Below are positions 25,001 through 36,802 of a stretch of 64,000 nt of DNA, piece after piece. Location: NCBI GenBank assembly GCA_004335835.1, contig RWJK01001624.1:3569-67568 (forward strand), read 5' to 3'. This DNA is from Scenedesmus sp. ARA3. Lineage: Eukaryota; Chlorophyta; Chlorophyceae; Sphaeropleales; Scenedesmaceae. A program made the translations under genes and the position numbers. The notes beneath the pieces are model-generated. The model ran no database searches, was not told the DNA's origin, and saw nothing but the letters and a program-made list of their open reading frames with translations. Position 1 is the stretch's first letter. Each line of letters opens with the position of its first letter.

Positions 25001-26200
25001 ACTCCCCAACACAGCAGCGGGCAGCATGACACAAGCTACAGCACTGCTCTGCCTCGGAGGCAGAGGCCGTGTGTGACCTGCGTGTGTCTCACGAGGTGAC
25101 TGGCCGGGTAGGGTGCCTGGCAACAATGAAATGTTGGTGTGCGTGTTGTAGATGGTGGTGCAGAGTCCGGGTGGCGTACTGCTGGCATGTCAACCTGCAG
25201 CATGCTGGCCTGTGCTGCCCACACCAGATCATCTTCCACCAGATGCAACATTGAACAACACTCTGACGCATTCTTGTGCATCGATCGTCCTCTGTCGGCT
25301 TGCAGGATCCTGTTCTGCTACAGCCGTGACCGTGCTGTGCCTCTCAGCAGCCTGTGGCTCAAGGTTGAGCCCCGCACCAAGTCCCCAATTGCTGCCGTGT
25401 GGGGCGTGGCACTGGCTGCATTCTGCCTGGGACTGCCTATGCTTGGGAGCTACACCGCCTTCAATGCCATCCTGTCGCTGAGCACCATCTCATTGATTAT
25501 CGTGTATGGTGAGTGTGGCTTAACTGGTGTGGCAGCCTTGACATATAAGTTTGCTGACAGTGCTGGGAGGTGGAGGAGCTGGAAGCATGTGTGTGGCTTG
25601 TTGACGGTGCCCCTGCAGTCACTGTCTCAATTACGGAATGCAAGCGCGCTGGCGGCTGGGGCCGTCACCAGCCACGCCAGATGCACATCATTTTCCTGCC
25701 AGTCAGCCTGCGCAACCTCTAACCCACAACTTACACACCATCATCTCCGCCACCCTCAACAGCCATCCTTCATCTGCTCCGCAACTGCTGCAGTGTCGCC
25801 CATCACTGCGCGCATCACATGGGGCAGGAATCACTTCACGCCAGGCCCCTTCAACTTGGGCGTGTGGACCTACCCCATCGGTGCCATTTCCACGCTCTGG
25901 GCGCTGTTCTCCACTGTTGTCTTCTGCCTGCCGATTGAGATGCCGGTCAACACGGATAACTTGAACTACGCTGCCGCGGCGTTCATCGGCACGTGTACCA
26001 TCAGCATTGGCATGTTCTACTTTCCCGTTTTTGGGGCGTACAAGTGGTTCAAGGGCCCTGCTCACACAGTGGACGATGACTCAGCGCATGACAAGTATGA
26101 GGTGGCAGAAGGCGGCAAGCAGGTGGCCGGCGGCGCAGCGGCAGCTGGTGACGCTAGAGATGTTGACGTTGATGTTGATGTGTGTGCTGCCGCTAAGTGA
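22042..26200 (+). CDS. BAT1: BAT1/GABA-permease-type amino-acid transporter (APC family)
   Basis: Polytopic amino-acid permease. In plants BAT1/GABP moves amino acids and GABA across plasma or mitochondrial membranes. Ten exons (22042-22101, 22344-22362, 22469-22528, 22854-23051, 23305-23438, 23732-24104, 24399-24436, 24697-24872, 25306-25508, 25794-26200) close in phase to 555 residues. Diagnostic pieces: LRSLGYKQ at the N-terminus, YPTSGGMYYWQFRLAG, GWLNLLGQIAAVSA, LGLLLPAYSYTGMDGPCHMS EE, RILFCYSRDRAVPLSSLW, ITWGRNHFTPGPFNLG and CLPIEMPVNTDNLNYA. These track plant BAT1 block by block through about 12 hydrophobic segments. Exon 2 is only 19 nt. The C-terminal tail is cytosolic-looking and ends with alternating Asp-Val (DVDVDVDV). 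Substrate is inferred from family only. Confidence 0.9.
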
Positions 26201-29200
26201 GCTGCCACGCGCGCTGATGTGGTGATTGACTGGGGAGCTGGCGGGTGGCGTGTGCTCCGTTGCTGTGCTGTGCACATTTGCTTACTCTGTGTGCACGTAC
26301 TTTTTATGTGTCTGTGGCGCTGATTGAATACCGTGCATGCATGCACTCATTGGCACCTCAGACATCAGCCTGTCATACGCGCATCTATGACCCCTTGTTG
26401 GCTGTGCTTGGTATTTCTCCTTTGTCAAGGTTGAGGCGGTTGACATCATTGTTAAAATATGTGCATCTGTTTGATGTGTGTAATGTTTGATTGTATTCAG
26501 CCAAGGGTGAGATGCAGCAGCAGGGATGTGCCTGCAGAAAGGACTGTTGGATTGGCTTTGCCTCAGAAATCTGCTCAGACCGTGCTGCTTGCTGCCGTCT
26601 GTGGATGGGGCTTGCAAGCACTGCTGCCTGCAGGCCCCAGGGCTTCAAAAGCCCAGCAACTGCCCAGCAACTATGTAATGCTGTGTAGCTGCGGCTTTGT
26701 GTGTACTCATGACGGGTTCATTTGTTGCTGCAGCTGGTGTGTTGGCTTCGCTTGAATAGTTGCTGTTGCTGGTGTGTGTGCTGGGAGGACAAAGGATTGG
26801 CGGTTGGACACTTTGATGTGACCTGTGTCACGACAGAGATCTCTTGCACTGCAGATACCGCATGCGGAGTGGCGCTGGGTCACCTGACTGCAGCACATAC
26901 CCTGGCATGCTTGCGCTGCATGCATAGCACTGCTGTACTCTACTATACGGCTGTTCTGAGCAATACCTTGTACAATGGGCATGCTTGCGTCCTGCTGAAG
27001 CCTTGTGAAGGTTTGAAGCCTTGCAGGACGTGTTGTTGTCGCATCATGGGCAGGAACGGGCTACGCCTGTGCTTTATATCTGTGCTTGCCACTGCAGGTG
27101 CAATCAGCCGACCTCCGCAGTTGTTGCCTGCAGTAGTACACCACCCTGGATTTCTCATATCACTGACAACACTGCCAGAACCATTCTGTTGGAGCTGTGT
27201 GACGGTGATTCACCTTCGCCACATCTGCTGCGCATCTGCAGCAGCGGTGCTCCTGCATTTCTGGGTGTGTTTATGGGCGTCCGCCCATCACCCTGTGCAG
27301 GTTGCTGTAGTTACCTTGTGGCTGGAGGTGTGATGGTATGTATGCCTTACCCTTGCTCCTTGATGTTCAGCAGCGCTTTATATACTTTCAAAAGGTGCGG
27401 CACATCTGCAAGGCAGGCACCAACGCGATTGTCGGAAGTGGCGTGTACAGCCTGCATGCTGTTTGTACACTCAGTGTGTGCGTGTTGCCTGCTGCTTGCC
27501 ATTCTGCTTGGAGCGAGGTGTGGTGACAAATATGCAGGCAGGCATTGGTGGAACAATCACGGGGCAGGGATAACAGGGCATGCATCGTGGAAGCTGCCCC
27601 GATCCACACTTCACATCTGGCACATTATACTTATCAGTGGTGTGTGACAGGCCCCCTCACCATCTTGCCAGGCACTGCTGGCTGTGCTCGTGCTTTACTT
27701 ATGTGCTTCTGGAATGGCTTAATCTGGCAGCTGTTGCCAGTTAGGCAGAGCAGCCGCAGAAGCGTGCAGTGTGTGAGGGGCTTCTAAGGGTATAATCCTT
27801 GGGTGCTGCATTACATGCATGACAGGCATACCGACGCCACTGTACATGTTGTGGGTGCGTTCGTAACACGTGAGCCGCATGAAGTGCAACTCGTGATGCT
27901 GTGCCTGGGTGTGGGGATCTTACACTGTGCCATCAACTCATATGTATGCAACGTGTTGGTGGTGGTTTTGGTACTTATGTTGCTTGCAACAGCTGTTGTG
28001 CAGCTGTTGCGAGCTGAAACTGAGCAGACCTTGTTTGCAGGAACTCTCCCTGAGTTTCGCAGTGTTCACCGTTTTGACCCTCTTCAGGCTATGGCCTTTC
28101 AAATGATGCTCCAGTGTGCCACTTGAGCTGACAGTGCTGTGTGTGCTTCCAGTGCATTGGAGGGCTGCGTGTTGCAGATGATGCGGAACCTCGTTGTGCT
28201 GTGGCGTGCCACGCCATGAGGCTTCGTCAATGGAGCTGACTGCTTTCAACTGTCCAAAGGGCAGCTGCTGCAGCAGCAGTGCTGATGTGCTGTGAATGAT
28301 CATGGCAGGCGAAGGAACGTGGCCGAAAAGGATGGAACCAGGCTGGTGTGGAACTCCTAAACTAAACGTCATCTTGAGGCCGGCTGTTTGGCGGGAAGGG
28401 GAAGAGTGCTCTGAGCGCTGTTGCAGCATCTCCGGTCTTTGTTCCTGCGGCTATTCTGAGACCTACGGTGCCCCGTGCATGGCGCAGCTCCACTTGCATG
28501 CACGATTGGCAGGAAAGTGGCTAACTGTAGGACGTGAACTTCGTCCGCGATGGCAGAGCAGGGGTTCTTGCTTGAGGCCCGGCTGCATGCAGCGGCCGAC
28601 GTGCTGTACGCTCTCCTGCTTTTGTGTGTTGGAGCATGATGGCAGCACTGTGCTGCGTTGCGCACACCGTGTGCCATGCGTAGTGCTGGGTGTTGATGGC
28701 TAGTAAAGAGCATGCAGGACTGCGGCAGGAGATTGCCTGCAGTTGTTGGCAGGGCAGAATGACTTCTGTGTGTGCTGCTTGCCGCCTGATTGCAGCTGCC
28801 GTGCTTTGCTGTCACGTACTGCACTGTGCAGCTCTGGGTTGTCTGCAGCTGCACAGGCTATGCATGCATGTAGGCAGGCAGGCATGCAGCTCGCGGAAGT
28901 GCTACCCAGGATATTCCATGGTCGGTTGCCTTGTGCTGATCAAGTGCTGCTGCCAGCTTGCACAGCTGCAGCCGTGGAGTTTGCAGGTTGGTTGTGTGTG
29001 CTTGGCTGCTCAAAGCCAGGGACTAGGCGATGTGCGTGGCTTACACCAGCTGTGCAGAATGCTGCTAAGCTGCAGTTGCAACCTACTAGGGCTGTCAGGG
29101 CTGCCAAGCTGCAGTTGCAACCTAGTAGGGCTCTCCTTGTGCAAGAGGCCAGTCGGTCATAGACAAACCTGGTGGGTGTAGCGTGTCTTGTGTTGGCTGA

Positions 29201-29789
29201 GGTGCGCCGGCTCAGCTGTGTTGCCAGGTACCTGCTGTTGTAGTGCGCACGCTGTGTTCATAATTCCGGCTGCAGTGCGGTGCCGGTCTCCAATTTGCAG
29301 CGGGGTAACCAACCACTTTTACATTTCACTTTCAAAGTGAGCAAAGTTTGCTGCAGCGGCTGCCGCAGCGGCTGCCTGCAGTGCCCCCAGTTGGTGTTTG
29401 CTTTTGCCGAGTCTTGGAGGCGTGAAACCAACAATTTTACAACAGAGGATGCAATGCTACGATGCATGGCTGCAGCTGGAAGCCTAAGTGGCCTATCCAT
29501 GGGATCTAGAGGAAGCAGCTGCCATGAACAGAACACGTTGTGCCGAGGGATTTATTAAGCAGACCGCATCGGCATCTCATGCCATGCACGCCTGCAGCTG
29601 AGGTGCGTGCAAGAAGTGGCTGCACAAGCCTGGGGCGTTGGCACAGCAAGCTCAACAAGACTGGCGCTTGCAGACGCTCTGCTCAAGCAACCTGTGGTGG
29701 TGTTTGCGCAGCGGCGGCAGCTGCCTGGTGGTCGTCCTGCGTCAGCTTCAAGCTGCAGTGACTCCAGTGGCTGCTGATGTGGCTGCGAC
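26201..29789. other. 3.6 kb region without a supportable gene
   Basis: The largest gene-free stretch in the window. It is T/G-rich, contains none of the long CAG tracts found elsewhere, and its open frames lack protein-like composition. Part is probably the 3' UTR of the permease gene. The only structure I see is a short tandem direct repeat at 29067-29132. Confidence 0.45.
29067..29132. repeat. Short tandem direct repeat
   Basis: A 27-bp unit beginning AAGCTGCAGTTGCAACCTA occurs at 29067-29093 and again at 29106-29132 (39-bp period) with one mismatch. It is noncoding. Confidence 0.8.
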
Positions 29790-30350
29790 CTAGAGCTCTG
29801 GGTTGCGCACGTGCTTGGGCGGTGATGTGGCCTTTGCAGGAATCGCACCCTCGCTCTGCTGCGGCGCCACGAGCTCCACTGCGTAACACTTGATCTGCCC
29901 ACCACGCTTGCCAGCAGGTGATGATGCCTTGCTTGGAGGCACAGTCACATGCTGCAGGGTTGGTGGCATCGTTGGCTTGCTCCACTGCTGCTGCTTTTTC
30001 TGCTCTTGCTCCAGTTTCTTCTTCTCCACCTTCTGCTGCATGCCTTGCGCGTCCAGCTCCTTGCGCTTCAACCCGTCCTCACACCCTTGATCTCTGCTGT
30101 AGTTGGTGCGCATGATGCGGTCCATGAGCTCTTTGACACCCAGAAAGGGGTTGCAGCTGGTGTTGTACTTCCACCAGAAGTCATTCCAGTGCAGTGGGTC
30201 GATGGGCTGTGCGTTGCCTCGCTTCATCCTGATGTCGGATATAGCATTTGTGCCTGCGATGGCGTGGTGCTGGGCAGCGTGCTTTGGCGGGAAGGTGGCA
30301 TCGAAGTGATGGTCGATGTGTTCCTTGTTACCGAATATGCAGCCTGCCAT
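29790..30350 (-). CDS. Small protein of unknown function
   Basis: A single-exon minus-strand frame of 186 residues starting at ATG 30350 (MAGCIFGNKEHIDHHFDAT). I do not recognise the family. The N-terminal half is ordered-looking, with FPPKHAAQHHAIAG, DPLHWNDFWWKYN and FLGVKELMDRIMRTNYSRD. Residues about 105-130 form a charged helix (QQKVEKKKLEQEQKKQQQ), and the C-terminal 60 residues are Pro/Ser/Lys-rich. The composition, with aromatic short motifs and a charged helix and no signal or membrane segment, is unlike the random low-complexity frames nearby, which supports a real gene. A small cytoskeletal or ciliary protein is possible but not shown. Confidence 0.55.
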   Translation of the reverse strand: MAGCIFGNKEHIDHHFDATFPPKHAAQHHAIAGTNAISDIRMKRGNAQPIDPLHWNDFWWKYNTSCNPFLGVKELMDRIMRTNYSRDQGCEDGLKRKELDAQGMQQKVEKKKLEQEQKKQQQWSKPTMPPTLQHVTVPPSKASSPAGKRGGQIKCYAVELVAPQQSEGAIPAKATSPPKHVRNPEL

Positions 30351-31504
30351 ATCTGCTTGGTTTGCCTTTGTTCGCAGAAATGAACCGAAATGCTTGACGT
30401 TTGGACACAAAGCACGGGATTTGTAAAAGGAGAACAGAAGGCGGGAGATGGCAAATGCTCGCACAACACCAGCAGCCTCCTTTGTGCTTTACACGTGTAC
30501 ACTGTCATTCAACAGGTTGTGTCTTTCGATGTCTGTGCACCCTAACTGCGCTCAGGGTGTGCAACAGCGCTTGTAACTGTCATGTGACACTGCAGCTCCT
30601 GGCTGTACTGGCAGTGCCCCTCTCGTCCCTGCTGCTGGGTGCTCGCAGCTGGGCTGAGCTGGCCCCAAACCCTGCACGAGCTTACCCAATGTGTTTGCCC
30701 TTGCTAGCGATTTTAGGCGCACGCAGCGCTAACAATCGCTGTGTTCAAGTCCTTGTGAAGCTGCGGGAGCCTGCAGAGCCCGCCACACACAGATTTGTTG
30801 AGTATACACATGCACAGCATGTTTGCAAACAACAGGATTACATACATTCAATGTTGTGTGCTGATGAGCCTACTAGCCACGGAGGCTGAGCTTGGCCAGC
30901 CTCTGTGCAGCAGCGTGGTGTCTTGGACTGAGGTGGCCACATCAAACGGCTGCCAGCAGCTACACGATGATTGGGAAATTTGTACCGGTGAGAGGGCAAG
31001 TGCTGCGGTCGCGGCCTGTGAAGGGCGCTCTGTCACAGCAACACGTGTTCCTGCAGGGCTTCAGGCCCCAGGCTGTCACATGGTCTTCAAAGCCCACAAG
31101 CCATTCTCAGAGGCAGGCTCTAGATACAGTGCTTCACCCCTTCAAATTTTGTGAGCCTGCCATAACTCAATTATCGTACAACAGGCGAAGGTTAATCGGC
31201 TGGAAAATCAACTTTGCTTGTCAATCGGCAGTTGGCACCCAAACCCTGCAACCTGCAGCCTTGAACCACGGACACAATTGTGACAGCCACAGCACCCTCA
31301 CAGCCAAAGCTCGCGCTTGCTCATCAATGGTAAATTCCCAGCCCAAGCCCCGTTTTGGCACGGAACCCTTGTTAGCTGCGTATTCAACTGCTAGTGAGGG
31401 CATACAGTTGCAGGAGCAGCTGCTGCTGTGTCTACTTGCTGATTGCCTTTTGCCGACACGCTCCAGACACGCATTGACGCTTTTTAAGCAACTGTAACGA
31501 AACA
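30351..31504. promoter_or_regulatory. Divergent intergenic region
   Basis: 1.15 kb between the small unknown gene (minus) and the CDKAL1-type gene (plus), presumably with both promoters and 5' UTRs. I see no TATA element, repeat array or coding exon that can be supported. Confidence 0.35.
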
Positions 31505-33610
31505 ATGACACTGGACATTGAGGACCTCAGCAAGCAGGATGCTGGGCCAGTCAGCAGCAGCAGTCAGCTCAGCGTGACACTGCAGAGCAGCGCGAGCCGT
31601 AAAGGCAGGAGCAAGCAGGAGCAACTAGAAGGACTCGATCCGGAAAGCAAAGTGCCTGGGACGCAGTCCATATGGGTGAAAACATTCGGCTGTGCTCACA
31701 ACGTCTCCGACAGTGAATACATGATGGGTCAGCTGCAGGCCTACGGTTACAAGTGAGCACAACAGCATCGTTATTGGTTTTGATGCCGATTTTGACACAA
31801 CATTAGCTGAGGGCTGGAAACAGCAGTGATACTAGCAGCAGGAGCAGGAGCGGCAGCAGCAACAGCAGGAGCAGCAGCAGCACATCAATCGCACACAAGG
31901 CGCGCTACTGGGACGCCAAGAGCAGCTGCTAGGCGTTCACTATGTTGTCAGCGCGTAATGGCATTGATGTCAGCTAGCATGTGGCCACATCAGCATGTCT
32001 TCAGCCGCATGCACAGCAGTAGAGCACTACAGTACTCCACGGCGCACAGCTTGCGTATTTGGGTGGCGTAGGGCAACAGCATCAGCCTGCAGCAATTCAG
32101 TGTTTTTGCCTTGATGCTGGCATGCATGTGCCCACCACTGAATCTCTCTATGCACCCACTGTCAGCTGCGCCCCTGACGCTTGCTGTTGTTGCCGCAGGC
32201 TCGTGCCCGAGTCTGAAAAGGACGCAGCGCAGCTGTGGCTCATCAACAGCTGCACAGTGAAGAGCCCGAGGTGCGCATGCAGCAGCAGCAGTAGCAGCAG
32301 CAGCGGTGGGTAGGCAGGCAGGCAGGCGGGAAAGCGTGGAGGTGCCTCTGAACCACTGAATCAGGCTAGAACACCAGCAGATGCCATGCACAAGCAGATG
32401 CCAGGCAACATTGCCGCTGCCTGCAGGACCCAACAGCATGCAACAGTGCAACCACGTGTTGTAGCCGCAACTGATGTGCGCGCCTGCGTGCTGCTCTGCT
32501 GCCCTGCTGCTGCTGCTGCTGTTGTATGCATTGTGGCCGCGCTGTGCAGGTGTGGGCGCCATTGACCGTGTGGTTGAGGCTGTTGAGGCCACCCTGGCAG
32601 GGCAGCAGCTGCTGCTGCTGGGGCGGCGCAAGCTGCCAGACCTGGACCTGCCCAAGGTGCGGCAGCCTGTGTTGAGTTATCACTGCCGTTTGAAGCTGGC
32701 GATGGCTTGCTGGTCAGCTTGGTCAGACCTCCTGATAGTGGTTTGCTGCTCAGCATCAGTGCAGCGCTTGCTCAAGGTTCGAGCACGACCATACACAAAG
32801 CACCACATATGTCCACATGCTGTTGCAGGTGCGCAAGAACCGTCACGTGGAGATCGTGCCACTGTCCACCGGCTGCCTGGGCGCGTGCACCTACTGCAAG
32901 ACCAAGCACGCGCGGGGCCACCTGGGCAGCTACAGGCCTGAGGCCATCGTGAAACGGGTGGCGGCAGCAGCGGCAGACCCACTGGTAAGCATGTTTTGAC
33001 AGAAGGATGTTGTGACAGCAGGATGTTGTAAGCAGAGTGCCAGCAGCAGCTACAGGCCCGGGGCCATTGCGATGCGAGTGGAGCCAGCAGCAGCAGACCC
33101 GCTGGTTAGCGGACTGGCAGCAGCAGCAGCCAGCAGCAGCAGCTGCAGTGGCCCAGCAACTTATCAGAAAGTGTTGGCTGTTCAAAGTCACGTCTCCTGT
33201 TGCGCCACACCACTGACTCGCCCTGTGCCTGTGGGGAACAACTGGGTCGCGCCGCAGGTGCGTGAGGTGTGGCTGAGCAGCGAGGACACTGGCGCATACG
33301 GGCGTGACATTGGCAGCAGCATTGGGGAGCTGCTGCAGCGCTGCGTGGCCGTGCTGCCTGCTGACGGCCGCACCATGCTGCGTCTGGGCATGACCAACCC
33401 GCCGTTTATTTTGGAGCACCTGGAGGCAGTGGCAGAGGTGAGCGGGCATGCTGCGTTATGTTATGTTATGCTATGTTGTTTTGGGTCTGTTGCATTGTGC
33501 CGTCTCTGTTGTACCATGGGGCTAGCATGAAGTAGTGCCTGTTCCCAATTTATGGTGATGCCTGCTGCAGGGCGTTGAGAGGCGCAGCATGTGGCACATC
33601 TGCCAACCCA

Positions 33611-33649
<39 letters not shown>

Positions 33650-36600
33650 GCAGGTGCTGCGCCACCCCTGCGTGTTCAGCTACCTGCACGTGCCGGTGCA
33701 GTCGGGCAGTGATGCCGTGCTGCTGGGCATGAATCGGGAGTACACCGTGGCAGGTGCGCCACCGGCAGCCACATATATATGCTGTGCATGGTTGCTTGCC
33801 GTCAAATCTCATAGTTTGCTGCCTGCACCTTGCCTGTCGTGAGCTGCCTGATGCGACCCAATCTCGATTGTATGTCGGCATCATGTTGTGTCTGCTGTGC
33901 CTTGAAGCTGCATGCCTGCCTGCTGGCCCAAAACGTCCTGCATGAACTGCCTGCTTTGACCTGCCTGGCCCTGCCTGCCTTCATGTGTGCCTGCTTGCAA
34001 CTGCCTGTTTCGCGTGCTGTTGCGCAGAGCTCCACCGTGTGGCTGACACGCTGCTGGAGGGCGTGCCGGCCTGCTTGCCTGCATGCCTGCCGTAAATCAC
34101 CTGCCCACCTGCATGTCTGCCTGCCTGCCTGGCCCCGCCTCCTTGTGTGTGCTGTTGCGCAGAGCTCCACCGTGTGGCTGACACGCTGCTGGAGGGCGTG
34201 CCGGCCTGCTTGCCTGCATGCCTGCCGTAAATCACCTGCCCACCTGCATGTCTGCCTGCCTGCCTGGCCCCGCCTCCTTGTGTGTGCTGTTCTGCAGAGT
34301 TCCACCGTGTGTACGTACCTGCCCACCTGCATCTCTGCCTGCCTGCCTGGCCCTGCCTCCTTATGTGTGCTGTTCTGCAGAGTTCCACCGTGTGGCTGAC
34401 ACGCTGCTGGAGGGCGTGCCGGGCCTGCCTGCATTGCCTGACACTGCGTGAACCTGATTGCCTTGCGTGTCGCTCTGCCGTTCTGCAGAGTTCAGGCGTG
34501 TTGCTGACACGCTGCTGGAGGGCGTGCCGGGGCTGGAACTGGCCACTGACATCATCGCAGGCTTCCCAGGTGGGCCAGAAAGGGATCAGGCAGCAGCAGC
34601 AGCAGCAGCAGTAGACGCATGTGCAAGTTGATATGCTGCATGTGGTGGGGCTGGAGCTGGCCACTGACATCATCGCAGGCTCCCAGGTGGGCAGACTTTT
34701 GGAAGCTAGGGCTGGGACCTTGCAGCAGCAGAAGCAGCCAGCTTGCTTTATGCGCTGCCGCTGTGCTCATTGCAGCTGTCCTGGCAGTTGCTGGTTCCAT
34801 GCCATGTTATGATGAGCAGTGCTCCCTGCTTTGCGTGCTGCAATTTGCAACTTGCTTCAGCTGCGGCAGCAGCACAAACTGCAGCAGCCGTGTGGTTTAT
34901 CAAATGCACTGAGCCCTATCTAATTGTGCTTGGCCTGCAGGCGAGACCGCCGAGGACTGGCAGGGCACAATGGATCTGGTGGGGCAGTACCGCTTCGCCC
35001 ACTGCCACATCAGCCAGTTCTACCCACGGTGAGAGGCATGCAGCAGCAGCAGCAGCACATCAGGCCCGATGCATGCTACAAGATCTGCTGCATCCTCGGT
35101 CAGCATGCAAGGTTCACGCTATGCTCAATGCTCCTTGGTGCTACAAGACGTGCTGCTATCTGCTGATGCTGTTTTGAGTGCGCGTGTGCTCAACCATCCT
35201 CCCATACTGCTGCTGCTGCTGCTGTCGATCAGGCCTGGTACGCCGGCAGCGCGCATGAAGCGCGTGCCCACCCAGGTCGTCAAGGAGCGCAGCAGGCAGC
35301 TGACCAAGCTGACTGACGGCTTCAGCAGCAGCTGCGAGGGCCTGGTGGGCAGCGTGCAGCGCTGCTGGGTGACGGACGTGGCCTCAGACGGATACAAGCT
35401 CACAGCACACACCAAGAACTACACGCAGGTGGGTGCGCACAGCTGTGCTACAAAATGTATTACGCACACCCTCCTCAGGGTGTACCTGCCTGGTGGGGTT
35501 TGGTTTGCGAGCCTGCTGCAGCGGACTGCACCCACAGAGACCCACACTCGCCTGCGCCAGTTGTTTTGCTGTTGAGTGCAGCGCGTTGCATGTGGGTTGA
35601 TGCCACTGCACCCGGTTTATGTGGCTTGCATTGTGCTGCACGGGCTTACAGTAAGTGAGGCCCATGCATGTGCGCACCTGCTGCAGCTGAGCTGGCAGCA
35701 CTGCTTGTTTTTCGCTGGGTTTGCACCTGCAGGTGCTGCTGGATGCGCTGCCTGGGCTGCTGGGTTGTGTGGTGGAGGTGGAGGTGGTGGCCGCCAGCAG
35801 GTGGAGCGTCAGCGGGAGGCTGCTGCGGGTGCGCTGCTGCTGCTGCTGCTGCTGGTGTGGATGAGCGGCCTTGCATGCGTGCTTCGCAAGTTCGCTTTGT
35901 TGCAATTCCTGCGGTGTAGCTTGGCCAGCACACTGTTGTAACTTCGCTCAGGCTTGTTGTTCCACTCTGCTTTGTGTGAGCTGGTTGGTCACGCTGCTTC
36001 TGCTGGCTGAGGTATACAACAGGCTCTGTGCTGCTCTGTGCTGCGAGTCATCACTGCAGCACAACGCAACACAGCTAACCCCATCCTTCTGCTCTGCGCT
36101 GCCGGTTTGCCTGATGCTGTGCAGGTGCTGTTCAGTCCGGCTGTTGGCGGGCCAGTGCAGCTGAGCAGCTTGAGCGGAGCAGCAGCAGAACATGAGCCTG
36201 ACGCAGAGGTCAGCAGCAGCAACAGCAACAGCAGCAGAAAAACAGCAGCAGCAGCAGCAGCAGCAGCAGTGGCTCCAGCAGGGGACTGCTGCGGTGGCTC
36301 CTGTGGGTCATCATCAGGGCAGAAAGCAAGTTCAGCTTGCACCAGCAGCAGCAGCAGCATAGCAGTGACGAGACGTAGCAGCAGTGACGAGAGCAAGGTT
36401 GCTGATGCAGCAGCCTGCAGCTGCAGTGGCGACGCCAGCAGTTACGGCTGCTGCCAAGCCAACAGCGATAAACAGCAGCAGCAGCAGCAGCAGCAGCAGG
36501 ACTTCAAGCAGCCACAGCAGCAACAGCAAAAGCAGCAGCAAATAGAGCAGCAGCGAACTAGTACGGCAGGAGCAGCTGGCAAAGGCGGCAGCAGCCGCAG

Positions 36601-36802
36601 CAGCAGCAGTAAAAAGCGGACCATGGGGCTGTGTCTACAGCTGGTGGTCGCTGTGGTGCTGCTGCTCATGGTTGGTGCGTTTGCTGCTGGGCTATGGACG
36701 CTGCTGCTGCTGTCAGTGCAGCTGCGCAGCAGCTTGCAGGACAAGGCTGCTGCCGGTGCTGGCAGTGGGCGGCTGCCAGAGTGCAGGCTGCGGTGGTCAT
36801 GA
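31505..36802 (+). CDS. CDKAL1: CDKAL1-type threonylcarbamoyladenosine tRNA methylthiotransferase
   Basis: Radical-SAM enzyme that converts t6A37 to ms2t6A37 in tRNA-Lys(UUU). Eleven exons (31505-31752, 32199-32305, 32550-32656, 32829-32984, 33258-33437, 33654-33753, 34489-34569, 34941-35028, 35233-35428, 35733-35828, 36125-36802) close in phase to 678 residues. The MTTase N-domain has [20 protein letters not shown] and [12 protein letters not shown]. The radical-SAM core has the C-x3-C-x2-C loop in [19 protein letters not shown], then [52 protein letters not shown] and [18 protein letters not shown]-like region follows. The C-terminus is a single membrane helix ([20 protein letters not shown]), matching the ER tail anchor of animal CDKAL1. 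The third N-domain cysteine segment (GCVPQ in relatives) is not found. Q/S-rich low complexity precedes the anchor. Confidence 0.92.
32927..33110 (+). repeat. Duplicated exon edge with donor in a CDKAL1 intron
   Basis: The last 58 bp of the exon ending at 32984 plus its donor (32927-32990) recurs ungapped at 33047-33110, 120 bp downstream. The copy keeps a GTTAGC donor and an open frame ([19 protein letters not shown] against [19 protein letters not shown]) but has no matching acceptor of its own. Confidence 0.85.
33611..33653 (+). repeat. (CTG)n tract at a CDKAL1 3' splice site
   Basis: About twelve CTG triplets end in CTGCCGCAG, the acceptor of the exon at 33654. Confidence 0.9.
34015..34425 (+). 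repeat. Four upstream decoy copies of a CDKAL1 acceptor and exon start
   Basis: The acceptor and first about 40 bp of the exon at 34489 (CTGACACGCTGCTGGAGGGC) recur at about 34015-34069, 34150-34204, 34285-34313 (truncated) and 34366-34425. Copies 1 and 2 are in a 135-bp tandem unit that also carries a CCTGCCTGCCTGG spacer. Every copy keeps the TG(T/C)GCAG or TTCTGCAG acceptor. Confidence 0.88.
34529..34690 (+). repeat. Decoy copy of a CDKAL1 exon 3' edge and donor
   Basis: The end of the exon at 34489-34569 plus donor (34529-34573) recurs at 34647-34690. The copy has lost one base in the TTCCCAG end, which would shift the frame if its donor were used. Confidence 0.8.

Noticed and set aside
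26201..29789. Hidden gene or transposon in the long gene-free stretch
   Set aside because: No terminal repeats, transposase or reverse-transcriptase motifs, and no frames with protein-like composition on either strand by eye.
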